Notes under the pieces: model-generated
What the model saw: the letters and a program-made list of their open reading frames with translations, nothing else
What the model was told of the DNA's origin: nothing
Databases searched by the model: none
In this document: piece by piece, positions 23,901 through 33,433 of the stretch
Position numbering within the stretch: the first letter of the stretch is position 1
Layout: every line of letters starts with the position of its first letter
Assembly (NCBI GenBank): GCA_943704525.1
Contig: CALSCQ010001169.1
Coordinates: 17,171 to 81,170 of the forward strand
Reading direction: 5' to 3'
Length of the DNA: 64,000 nt
From: Pigoraptor vietnamica
Taxonomy: Eukaryota; Opisthokonta; Filasterea
Position numbers and translations under genes: made by a program

Positions 23901-26900
23901 GCCGCTTGACATGCCCCCATGACCCACGCAGGTGACGCTGATGGGCGATCGCAACATCATCCCGGACGCCGTCGTTATTCTCCGGCTGCAGGCGGAGACT
24001 GCCATTCGCCGGCTATACAAGTCGACGTACGAGCAGGAGCTCGTCAACCGCGAGCGTCGCAAGAAGAAGATTGCGGCCGCGAAGGCGGAGGCGGAGCGCG
24101 CGGGCGAGGAGTTTGAGATGGAACAGGAGGACGCGGACGACGAGGAAACGGGCCCCGCCCTCGAGAACAAGCTCAAGGAGCTCATCACGGAGCACAACGA
24201 CAACGACATGGCGCTCCTCGACGAGATTCGCGCGTCGTTTGAGGAGCTGCAGGTGCCCGTCATCGAGGTCAACGCGAGCCGCGACAAGCGCATCGTGTGG
24301 TCGGCGCTGCGCAAGGCCATCGCGGCGTACGTCGAGCACCGCGCGAGCCTCTTTGAGACGGTCAACATCCTCGAGCCCGAAATCGCCGAGGGCCTCGTGC
24401 GCTCCGGTCACGTGCTTCCCAGCAAGTTCAACCGGTGGTGCCCCGTGGAGGTCGCCGAGGGGCGCGCGATTGTGCCGCTCGACCGCACCGCGCCCACCAT
24501 CGCCGCAAAGTACCGCCGCCACATTTACTTTTTCGCGTCGACCGCGAACCGCGAGAAGTTTGCCACGGACCCGCGCAAGTACGCCTCCCTCGCGCCGCCG
24601 CCCCCCGCGACGCCCGTGCGGTTTGCTGTCGTGGGCCCGCCGAAGAGCGGCAAGACGACGCTCGCGCGGCGGTTCGCGACGGACCTCCGCCTCACGCGGC
24701 TGAGTGCGGGCGAGGCGATTCGGCTGGTGCTTGACAAGCACCGCGATACGCAGCTCGGGCTGGCGATGGACGCGCAGCTGCGCAGCGGGCGCGAGCTCTC
24801 GGACGAGATGGTCGTGACGGCGATTGAGCTCGCCATTGGCACGGCCAATTCGACTGGGTGCGTAGGCAGCGCGAGTTTGGTGTGCGCTGGAAAGGGCGTT
24901 TTGTGCTTTCGTCTGTAGGCTTTCTGCCAGTTCGCCTGCTGACTTTGCCCTTGTGTACCACGCAGCTACGTGCTCGACGGCTTCCCCTCGTCGCAGTCGC
25001 AGGTGGAACTGCTTGAGAAGAAGGGCATCCTGCCGTCTGTGATTATTGAGCTTGAGCTCGCCGACGAGTCGATTCTCGCACGCGGCGCTGCCGACCGCGC
25101 GCAGTCCTCGCGGGCCAACCACCTGCACGACAGCGACCGCATTCTGCGCGTGCGTGCGGAGGCGTACCGCGCGAGCATCGGCCAGGTGCGCGCGTGGTAC
25201 GAGACGCGCCACAACAACTGGAAGGCGCTGTCGGGCGAGAAGTCCAAGTGGTGGCTAGTGACGGAGACGCAGCGCATCCTTCGCGCGAACATCCACCACC
25301 GTCAGATATTCTTCGCCAAGCAGCGGAAGGGTGCGTTTCGCGCATTCACGTGGCTTGCACTTTTGTCTTGCACTCCCTCTCCGTCATTTTCTCTGCGCCA
25401 GTGCACGTGTCGCTCCCGAAACGTCTGACACGCGCCCACTTGCAGGTCACGCGGCCAGCATTGCGGACATGGGCGTTGCCCCGACGGAGTTTGCGGCGCA
25501 CATTGGTGCGTTTGGGCACTTCTGCCCGGTGAGCCTCGTCGACCGCGGCGAGCTCATCGACTGCCTCGGCCGTGACTTCAAGTACGCCGCTGTGTACAGG
25601 GTATGTGGCGAAAAGGGTGGTCGGTCTGACCCATCGCACGCGCGTCGCATTGACTTGGGACAGGAGAAGGAACAGTGATAGTGGTGAAATGTGACTTAAG
25701 TGAGGGTCTACGACTAGTCCATCGTTTTTTCGCCAACTGACCGCGCCGTCGCATCACGTGTTGCGCCACTGCAGGGCCTGTACTACAAGATGAACGGCCC
25801 CGAGGAGCTCGACCGCTTCCTCCACCACCCCTCGCACTATGTGGCGCACACGCTGCCCGCGCAGCTGCCGGTGAAGAGGAGCGCCCTCGACGTCAAGATG
25901 ATGTTCCCCAAGCAGCTTGAGCTCAAAGGATACTGCCCGGTCACGTTCTACGAGGGCGGCCTCAGGTCAGTGCAAGCATTAACGCACGCGCGCACACACA
26001 CACGCACGCGCGCACGCAAAAACACGCGCGCACGCGACGCTGTCGTACAGCCGCCCCGTGGCAATGGCTTACGCTCCGCTGCACGACAGGTACGAGAGCA
26101 TCGTTCCCGGCAGCCTCGACTTTGTCGCAGAGTACGACGGGCGCCTTTATGCCATGGCCACGGACGAGGAATTGGAGCGATTCATGCGGTGGGTTTTGCC
26201 CTTCGGGAATCACTCTCTAGTCAATGCATCCCCGTTGTGTTGCGTGCGCACTTTCGTTCCGTCGTCTCATTACTGCGTCCTGTTGCGCGCCGCAGCACCC
26301 CCGCCAAGTATGCGAACCTCGAGCTGCCGAAGAAGCTGCCGCCGGTGCGCTCGCCCCTCGCGATTGCGAGCCTGCCCATACTCGGCTACATGGAGCAGAC
26401 GGTCGCCTCTTCAATCACGAGGGCGCTGACCGACCTCGGCCGCCTCAAGCCCAAGTACCCCTTCCTCACGGCGCAGGAATCGGCCCTGCGCTACATCGGC
26501 GTTCACCTCAAAGGTCCGTTGCGCGCGATGGCTCCTAGTCGCACGCTGTAGCTCGTGGTGTGCTTTATTGTGTGTGCGACCAGCATTATAGTCGCACCCC
26601 CGAGTTCGTTTTCCAACCGTGCCTTCCCCTATTTCGCCGCGCAGCGTACAACCCGCGGCTGACGGACTTCACGCGCAAGCGATTCCGAAAGCTTCTCACG
26701 CACTTTGAGGACAGCTGCGCGCTGATCCCCTACCTCCGCCAGAGCATGCGCGACACGTACATGAAGCCCGCGGAGCGCCCCATCGACTTTGACTACAAGA
26801 TGGACCGCTTCCTGCGCCTGCGCGACCGCTCTGTCCTCGCCGCCCTCGTCGCGGGCGTGTCCACCCACGGCCGCGCGTCGGTCGGTTCCGCCGCGGGGAT

Positions 26901-27000
26901 CGCCCCGCAGCCCCCGTCCGAGAGCCGCCCCGCGAGCGCCGGTCGCCGCCCGAGGCCAATGAGCGGAAGGCGCATTGACGTTGTGCCGGCCGAAGCGTAA
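20913..27000 (+). CDS. AK9: Multi-domain adenylate kinase, AK9-like
   Basis: Nucleotide-phosphate transfer enzyme with four adenylate-kinase-like modules; AK9 relatives are linked to cilia. Eleven exons: 20913-21224, 21386-21482, 21596-22427, 22542-23673, 23932-24857, 24966-25330, 25446-25600, 25775-25965, 26090-26188, 26296-26513, 26645-27000. Phases all fit, giving 1,560 residues (human AK9 is 1,911). P-loops: GKPGSGRST (about residue 63), GGPMSGKMT (424), GPRGSGKTT (719) and GPPKSGKTT (1024). LID/NMP motifs such as GYVLDGLFD, LVGYPTN, VLEGFPKS and YVLDGFPSS follow them. Between modules are repeated segments with the pattern FCPVxL/Y...F..P..Y, as in AK9. The first P-loop has Arg for Lys. 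The C-terminus after about 1,500 is Ser/Pro/Arg-rich. Confidence 0.92.
23696..23850 (+). repeat. GT-rich minisatellite in AK9 intron 4
   Basis: About three imperfect 45-55-bp units, each holding TGTTCTTATGTATATCTGC followed by a (GT)n run and ACGTGC, fill most of the intron between exons 4 and 5. Confidence 0.8.
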
Positions 27001-27592
27001 CAGTTACAGACTGCGCGTGTGCGTGTGCGGCGCGTCTCGAATTGCTGCGTTGCTTGCCTGCAAATTTCCTCTCAGTAAATGAAACACTATTGCACTTCTC
27101 TTGTGTTCTGCTCGTCCCTCACTCGAATAGACAATTGGGGAAAAAGGAAAAAATATATTGGAGACACCACGTCGGCCGATCCCCGACCATCGTCACGCAC
27201 TCATGACGGCACCCGGCCCGGCGCCACTGTCGGCCCGCGCCGATCTCGGCCTGCACTTGTTCGGCCCCGTGGACGTACTGCCCCGGCACACGCGCACCAT
27301 CCCATCACCCCCCAGACACCACGCAATCCCCGACCGTCGTCACGCACGCTCAGGCGGTGGTCCACTCAGGCGTCTGCCCGTATGCGACACCGCGCCCGGT
27401 CAAAACAAACGTCAAATCACGTGACGCTTCTGTGCGTTTTTTCAGCCGGCCCGTACTCACGGGAGCACTCAAGGGAGTTATACCCCTGGCTGGCCCGTGT
27501 CGCGCACCCACTGTGTCCACTGTATATGCGCACACTCGCACACAACGGACTCCATTCACGCTCGGCACTGCGCGGCGATTGCCGAGCGAGAG
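27001..27592. other. Intergenic region and promoter of the F-box gene
   Basis: 592 bp. A short A-rich stretch after the AK9 stop may hold its 3' end. TCACGTGAC, a perfect palindromic E-box, lies at 27417-27425, 168 bp before the next start codon. No gene is seen. Confidence 0.55.
27417..27425. promoter_or_regulatory. Palindromic E-box TCACGTGAC
   Basis: Perfect TCACGTGAC 168 bp upstream of the F-box gene start. The same core is seen upstream of several other genes here. Binding by a bHLH-Zip factor is inferred from the motif only. Confidence 0.45.
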
Positions 27593-30500
27593 ATGACGTC
27601 CTTTCTCCACCTCCCCGTGGACGCACTCGGCGTCATCGGCGCATTTCTCCCTTCCGCCGACCGCCGTTCTCTCTCGCACGTGTCGCGTGGGCTGCGCAAC
27701 GCGGCCGTGTCTCTTTGGCCAGACGATATTGCCATCTTTCTCAAGCGCCAGGTGTTGCGCGCGATGGCTGTGGATGCGGACTTCGCCGCGCTCGTGCGCG
27801 ACACGCTCCTCTGTGGTCCCCTCGTGGCACTCCCCGTTTGCGCTGTGATTGATGACTGCTGCACAGCGACGGGCGTTAAGGAGAGGAGAACGTCAATTGG
27901 GACGGCGTTCGAAGGGTTTCCTGTTGTTACCGAGAGGGTGTGCGCCACCTGCGGCGCACGTGAGCCTTTTGTTCGGGCCCCGGTGTACGACTTGGCATAT
28001 GTCGACCGCTTCCACCGCGTGGAAGTGATGTACGCGCCGTCCTTGAAGAACGTTTCGCGGCTTCTCCCTGTGAACGCGCTCGTGCTTCAGGGCTGCGATG
28101 TGCCAGACATTTCGTGCCTGGCGGAGAGTGCGACGCTCCGACAGCTAACGCTGTGTTGGTGCAAAGGCATAACAGCTCTCCCGTACATTCCGTCCCTCCA
28201 GCGCGCGGAAATTCGCGGCTGCAATGCGCTGACGTCGATCGATGCGCTGGCACACGTCCGCGCGGTCGTCTTGGAGGGGTGCGATAATGTGCACTATGTG
28301 AGCTCCCTCGCACGTGTGCACATGGTCGTGATCGCGAAACGTGCGAACGCGGTGACGGACGTGTCGGCGCTGTTTCTGGGCCACGTACACACGCTGGCGT
28401 TGGACGATGTGACAATACGGCCCCTACCACAGGGTGCGCGCGTCCATACGCTCACGCTATCGCGGGTGCGCGTGCTGTGTGCCCAGCACGAGGGCGTCAG
28501 GCTTTCGGAGCAAATGCGGCGCTCGTTGTTTTCTAGGGTGGACCTCACGACTCTCACGCTCACGTCGCTGATTCTGTGCAACGGCCCGCTTCCATCGTAC
28601 GAGTCCCGGGGAGGCTGGTCGAATGACTCTGATGCGTATGCGCCTGCGGGCGGCTTTGACGTCCTTGTGGCGTCACGGATGACCTCGGTTCGCATCCTCC
28701 TCGACAGCGGAAGACTTTACAGTCTCTCGTGGATGTGCCGTCTTTCGCGCGCAATCATCGAACTGCCCCACTGGGCAACCATTGAACGACACGAGCTGGC
28801 GCCGCTCGCTTTGGTGCCGCACGTGACCCTGCGCGGGCGCATCGACAAGTCGGTATACGGACTGCTCCCCGCCGTCGCCTCTGCGATCCGGCAGTCGCCC
28901 GCCGACGTTCGCATGGCGCGGCACGGGTGCGGCGCATTGGCCGGTCGTCGGTGGTCCGTCGGGAAGAACACCGATCGCTTCCGAGACGTTGACTTTGCGA
29001 GCGCTGTTCTCAACGCGATTGCGTCGTTTCCCGCAGACGAAATGGTGGTGTGCGATGGCCTCAAATCGCTGACGATGATGATTAGGCCGAATGCCATTGG
29101 TACGAGGGACGAGGACATCTGCCCGTTGGACTGGGTGGCGGCGGCGCGTGCATGCCTTCGACGGGAAGGAGAGACGGCGGCGTGCGTTTCGGCGGCTCTT
29201 TCTTTGCTGTTAGAAGCGATGATGAGCGCGCGCAGTGAAGCGAGGGGCGATGACGCGCGACTACTGCGCGATGCCGTCCCTTTCGACGAGATGGCTATTT
29301 TGGCTATGCTCGCTGCACGTGCGTGGCCGGACAATGTTGTCGTGTTGGAGCCTGCGGCCGAGATTCTCGACTTCTGCGCCTCCATGCTGCTTCTTACAGG
29401 AACACGTGTGGCGGCGATGAATGAGCCATCTGATACCGTGTGGATGCGACGACTGGTGACGATAAGCGCGATACTGCCCGAAGCGGCGGTTGTGAGCATT
29501 CGGCACGACCGGTCGTGGCTGTCGACCGCCGCACGCGCAGCTGTGGCGCTGGCGCAGCACTCGTCCTCCGTTCGTCGTGTTCCCACCATGCGTCTCGCGA
29601 TGCATCTCCTCGCGGCAGTGGCGGACATCGACCGCAGCTGCGCGCGCGAACTTGTGGAGGCCGGTGCGCTGGACGTGTTGATGGATCGCGCTGCCGCATC
29701 CCTTGCGGTGCCGTACTGTCGCGACGTGGACGTCTCGTGGATTAGGCCCCTGGTGAGGCTCGCGCAGTACGCGCGGGACGGCGGTTCCGATGCGCCTGCT
29801 GTGGTGTCTGTGGAGCTGTTGTTTGACGTGGCACGGCGATTGTCGCAATGGGCTCTCGCTACAGGCGGGGAGTGCGACGGCTTGTTGGAGTTGCTATCCG
29901 CCGGGGAATCGCCTCTCCCGCCGCGTAAGGTCTTCCGTACGCCGGGAGAAGCTCTCATCGCGAAAGTCGTCAAATGCCACCGTTTTGAGCTCGAGCTGAC
30001 GCTGGCTGCCGTGCTCACGATTAGATTGGTTGACAGCCGCCGGCTTGCCGACGTGGACCGCGCAATCCTCGTTGCGCTGTCGACGCATGTCACACAGAGC
30101 CCCCGATTGCTGTGGCAATGCGCGGAGGGTGTGTTCTCAGTGGAGGGGTGCGGTTCGTTAATTGGCCGTGCCGGGGGTGGCTTTGCGTTCCTTTCGGCCT
30201 CATTAAGGGCCGCCCTCTTTCGCGGGACGGATCCGCATGTATTCCGCGCACTCGCGGCGGGCCTTTGGGATCTTGTCTTGGCCGACGAGGATGGGGGACA
30301 CCCCGACGCTGTCGAGGCGGCTCTTTCGGACTGTGTCGCGTGCCTAGAGCGTGAGTGCGTGTGGGCTGTGGACAATCGGGCCGTTCTGCGGGACATTGCG
30401 CGCTCGGCGGCGCTTCTGCTGTTTAGAAGGTGCCGCCCTGAGCGCTTCGCTGTTGCACCTGCGACCCTCTGTGCCGTGGCGGTGGGGGCGGCCGTGGGGA

Positions 30501-31057
30501 TTGAGACCCAAGCGGCGGATGCAAAGAGGAATGCCGAGTCCCTGAAGGGCGACTTTGGTGTGGTGCTGCACGTATCGCGCCTGTCGGTTGGGGCGATCGC
30601 TTCAAAATCGACGTGCGATGCTCTGCGCGCGTGCGGAGACCTGCTCTCTCGTTTGGTTGTGCCGATTTTCAGAAACTACCAACATGAGGGGCAGGAGAGT
30701 CGGGTGGCGGAGGTTGGGCTTGAAGCCCACGGCGTCGCGTTAGAGGTTCAAATCGCGTGCTCTCTGCTTACAGCGGTTGTGAGAGGCGGGCTGTTGGTCG
30801 CGGCAGGCGAGAAAACTTATATAGAGTACAAATCCCGGTGTCGATTCAATGTCGTCCTCGGGGCTGCGACCATCGTTGCGCTCTGTGCGTTAACTGAAGA
30901 GCAACGCGCATTACTCGTTGTGGACGCGTCGTACACGGTGCGGACGCTGCGCCGGCTTTTCGCAGAGACGAAATCATCAGTACGGGCTTCTGCACACGCG
31001 GAGATCCTGGCGTCGCTGTCGGTTGCGCTGAAGGAGCTGTCGAAGAAGCTCGTTTGA
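27593..31057 (+). CDS. Large F-box / leucine-rich / helical-repeat protein
   Basis: Single exon, 1,154 residues from ATG 27593. The frame is open 96 bp further up, but this ATG opens directly into the F-box (FLHLPVDALGVIGAFLP, then DRRSLSHVSRGLRNAA). F-box proteins bring substrates to SCF ubiquitin ligases. Residues about 110-150 contain a Cys-rich patch (DDCC, CATCG). From about 160 to 330 there are degenerate leucine-rich repeats, including DISCLAESATLRQLTL and LTSIDALAHVRAVVLEGC. The rest, about 420-1150, is alternating hydrophobic helices resembling armadillo/HEAT repeats without a clear signature. The substrate is unknown. G+C is slightly lower and codon use more relaxed than in the dynein gene, as expected for a faster-evolving gene. 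Confidence 0.8.
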   Translation: MTSFLHLPVDALGVIGAFLPSADRRSLSHVSRGLRNAAVSLWPDDIAIFLKRQVLRAMAVDADFAALVRDTLLCGPLVALPVCAVIDDCCTATGVKERRTSIGTAFEGFPVVTERVCATCGAREPFVRAPVYDLAYVDRFHRVEVMYAPSLKNVSRLLPVNALVLQGCDVPDISCLAESATLRQLTLCWCKGITALPYIPSLQRAEIRGCNALTSIDALAHVRAVVLEGCDNVHYVSSLARVHMVVIAKRANAVTDVSALFLGHVHTLALDDVTIRPLPQGARVHTLTLSRVRVLCAQHEGVRLSEQMRRSLFSRVDLTTLTLTSLILCNGPLPSYESRGGWSNDSDAYAPAGGFDVLVASRMTSVRILLDSGRLYSLSWMCRLSRAIIELPHWATIERHELAPLALVPHVTLRGRIDKSVYGLLPAVASAIRQSPADVRMARHGCGALAGRRWSVGKNTDRFRDVDFASAVLNAIASFPADEMVVCDGLKSLTMMIRPNAIGTRDEDICPLDWVAAARACLRREGETAACVSAALSLLLEAMMSARSEARGDDARLLRDAVPFDEMAILAMLAARAWPDNVVVLEPAAEILDFCASMLLLTGTRVAAMNEPSDTVWMRRLVTISAILPEAAVVSIRHDRSWLSTAARAAVALAQHSSSVRRVPTMRLAMHLLAAVADIDRSCARELVEAGALDVLMDRAAASLAVPYCRDVDVSWIRPLVRLAQYARDGGSDAPAVVSVELLFDVARRLSQWALATGGECDGLLELLSAGESPLPPRKVFRTPGEALIAKVVKCHRFELELTLAAVLTIRLVDSRRLADVDRAILVALSTHVTQSPRLLWQCAEGVFSVEGCGSLIGRAGGGFAFLSASLRAALFRGTDPHVFRALAAGLWDLVLADEDGGHPDAVEAALSDCVACLERECVWAVDNRAVLRDIARSAALLLFRRCRPERFAVAPATLCAVAVGAAVGIETQAADAKRNAESLKGDFGVVLHVSRLSVGAIASKSTCDALRACGDLLSRLVVPIFRNYQHEGQESRVAEVGLEAHGVALEVQIACSLLTAVVRGGLLVAAGEKTYIEYKSRCRFNVVLGAATIVALCALTEEQRALLVVDASYTVRTLRRLFAETKSSVRASAHAEILASLSVALKELSKKLV

Positions 31058-31761
31058 CGGCGGTTACTGCAACGTCCTTGTCAATGAATGCAGTCAATAA
31101 TTATTCATATATTAATCATCAGATATATAGCCCTTTTCCCTCTGAGAGTGCTCCCAGGGGTACTGAACTCCTAGATCATCTTATTAGAAATTCTAAAGAG
31201 CGACCAAGAGGCGCAGTAAGTTTCCGCCAGCGACATTTAAACGAAATAAATGTCCATGCACACAACACATATCCGTGACGCGGCAATATCTCTCAAATTG
31301 CCCGCTGCCGACGTCACTCGCCTATCGCAGCCGCCTTCCCCTTGGTACTCTGCGCATACGGCGAAATCCGACGGCCGCTGGCACCCCATTGCTGCCGCTG
31401 CAGCTGAGGCGCCGATCACCCTCATCGCCAGTACCGCCCGACGGACCGGCCGCGTCGCTCACGCTGCCCGACGAGACTGTTCTGTGCACAGCGCGCCCTG
31501 AACCCGGGTCCCTTCGCCGTCAGTCGACCGCGCCTCGTCGCCCAAAATCCGACGCTTTTGACGCGAGAGCGGCGGCGAGACAATCTCAATCCAGTCCGCG
31601 CGCCGTACGCGGGCTGTGCGTGTGCCGGAACAATGCCGACATACAATGACATGTACAGCGCCGCCCGGCACTCAGATAATCGCCACGAGCGTTGTGACAG
31701 CACGGAGACGAACGGCACATCGAGCGAGTCGCCCAGAGCGAGAGAGAGGACGGTTGCGGCG
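31058..31761. other. AT-richer intergenic region
   Basis: The region after the F-box gene is AT-rich at 31080-31140 (likely 3' UTR), then regains G+C. Small open frames here have no family features. It ends at the possible stop codon of the tentative minus-strand gene. Confidence 0.4.
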
Positions 31762-32588
31762 CTATCGAAGTGCACGAGAGACCATTCGTTCGCGGAGGAA
31801 GTCGCCGGCATGTGACTCAGATACGTCAAAGCAGGAAAATAAAGAAAAGAAAAAAACTGTAAAGTCTCGTCAGAAAACACTTACCGCCGCCTCCGTCTGC
31901 TTAGACTTCTCACGCGCAAACTTGCGGGCACGCATGGGAATCTTGGGCGTCTCGAGCCGAGCACGCAGCGCCACTGTGCACCGGCTGGCGTGAGGCCGAT
32001 GTGCTCAAAGCCCATGGCCGGAAATTTGACGCCACTGCCGTGTTCCGCTATCGAAAAATTTGCGCGCCAAAATTTTGGCCATCACGCTGAGTCCCACAGT
32101 TATCGTAATACTGAATACTGGCCGATAGCAAGACTCACTCGAGGTCGGCTCGACGGCGCGGCACTCCCTCGCAATGCGAGCGTAGATGGCGTCCGGCATG
32201 CCCTCCTAATCGAACCCAAAGTAGAGGTCCGGTCGCCGGCGGCATCACGCATCCAGCGGCAGGTGAGGCGAGAGTCGCAAAGTTACGGCGCTCGTAAGGG
32301 TCGAGCTGGCGAAGCCACGCTCGGGGGGTCCGTCGCTGAGGCAACTGAGGGCGACGAAGCGCATCCTCGAGGGGACGGAACGCCAGCTGCAAATGTCAGT
32401 GGCGAAAAGTTAGAGGAATATATCGAAAAATCATGCATAAAGAAGAAACCTCACTGGGTGCGTGGCAGGGACACTCGAAGCCAATAAGGAGAGAGAATAA
32501 TATAACACCATAAATGCTCGTGGATGTCAGTGCTTCTCAATATCAAGGGCGGGTCAAACACAAACTCGAGAATCGCGCGAAAGGCGTC
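31762..32588 (-). CDS. Tentative spliced gene, internal/3' part only
   Basis: Five minus-strand segments join in phase with GT-AG ends: 32455-32588, 32287-32386, 32139-32205, 31885-31973, 31762-31815 (stop). Introns would be 68, 81, 165 and 69 bp, normal here. The most protein-like part is the last three exons, which read MPDAIYARIARECRAVEP, then LETPKIPMRARKFAREKSKQ, then FLRERMVSRALR. The upstream two exons are less sure. In the same frame as the MPDAIYAR exon, unspliced reading upstream gives PDLYFGFD followed by a TAG stop, which could mean a broken gene instead of an intron. No 5' end was found; a possible start exon (MGTFAAIRRENKEAF) lies at 33077. The family is unknown. Confidence 0.3.
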
Positions 32589-33433
32589 CTACGGGAGGTG
32601 TTGCTGCTGGTGAGCAACTTCGCATATATAACTGACACAGAGCGTCGCGTGTGTGCAGAGGGAAGTCGACCGCTGAAGGCGCAAAGGTAAATAGAGAGCT
32701 TCACGTGTGTGAGGGACGAACCCAGAGTGCTCCACTTGCCATTGGCTGTTTGAATTTTTCCGATGCGCTGTTTGTTTACCCGGACTGAGCCGGACATTCG
32801 CGAAAAATAATCGCTTTTTCAATACTCTGTTGGTACTCAGCAGGCGCCGCAATAAATTGCGCTGACGTTTCTCAGAAAATTCGTGGCTTTTCCGTTGCGT
32901 CGGAAAATGGACGTTGCGAGGCAAGTGAAAAAGGTGCACACGCAAAACACTGACACGCACACGCACACATGCGCGCACACACACACTCTCTATTTCTCTC
33001 GTTTGTCGTCCGCAACGGACGACCTGACGAACGAAAGCCTCCTTATTCTCTCTACGTATTGCCGCGAAAGTGCCCACTCATACTTCCCCCGTCTGAAGAC
33101 ACGCGGTGTTCGTGAGATTACCCGAGCTCCAAGCGCTTAGTTGCGGTCCATTCGCACAACGCGTGTGGGAGGCGCGTACTCTAAGGGCATTCTGCTCCCC
33201 ACGCTGACCCTTTCCGTCCGCTGTTGCTACGGAGTGGCACGACAGGGCGCAGGGCTTCCCAAGTGCCGCTTGCTCTCGCTGCACCTTGCGCGGGAGACGT
33301 GTCCCTGTCACGACGGGACTCACGCACGTGACCATGCGGCGGGGCTTCTGCTGACGGACGCCCCATTGGCTATCTCTCGCTTGAGAGCGCATCTCTCCCC
33401 TCCGCGTCGACGCGCGCTCGCGCTTCCACGAGG
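32589..33433. other. Intergenic region and RhoGEF promoter
   Basis: Contains a short CA-rich run (32938-32990) and CACGTGAC at 33325-33332, 102 bp before the RhoGEF start. Possible 5' exons of the tentative minus-strand gene cannot be fixed. Confidence 0.4.
33325..33332. promoter_or_regulatory. E-box CACGTGAC
   Basis: CACGTGAC about 100 bp before the RhoGEF start codon, matching the element upstream of the F-box, PSMA4 and TTLL genes. Confidence 0.4.

Noticed and set aside
32185-32225. tRNA-like B-box (GGGTTCGATTA) on the minus strand
   Set aside because: The T-stem does not pair and there is no A-box or cloverleaf upstream.
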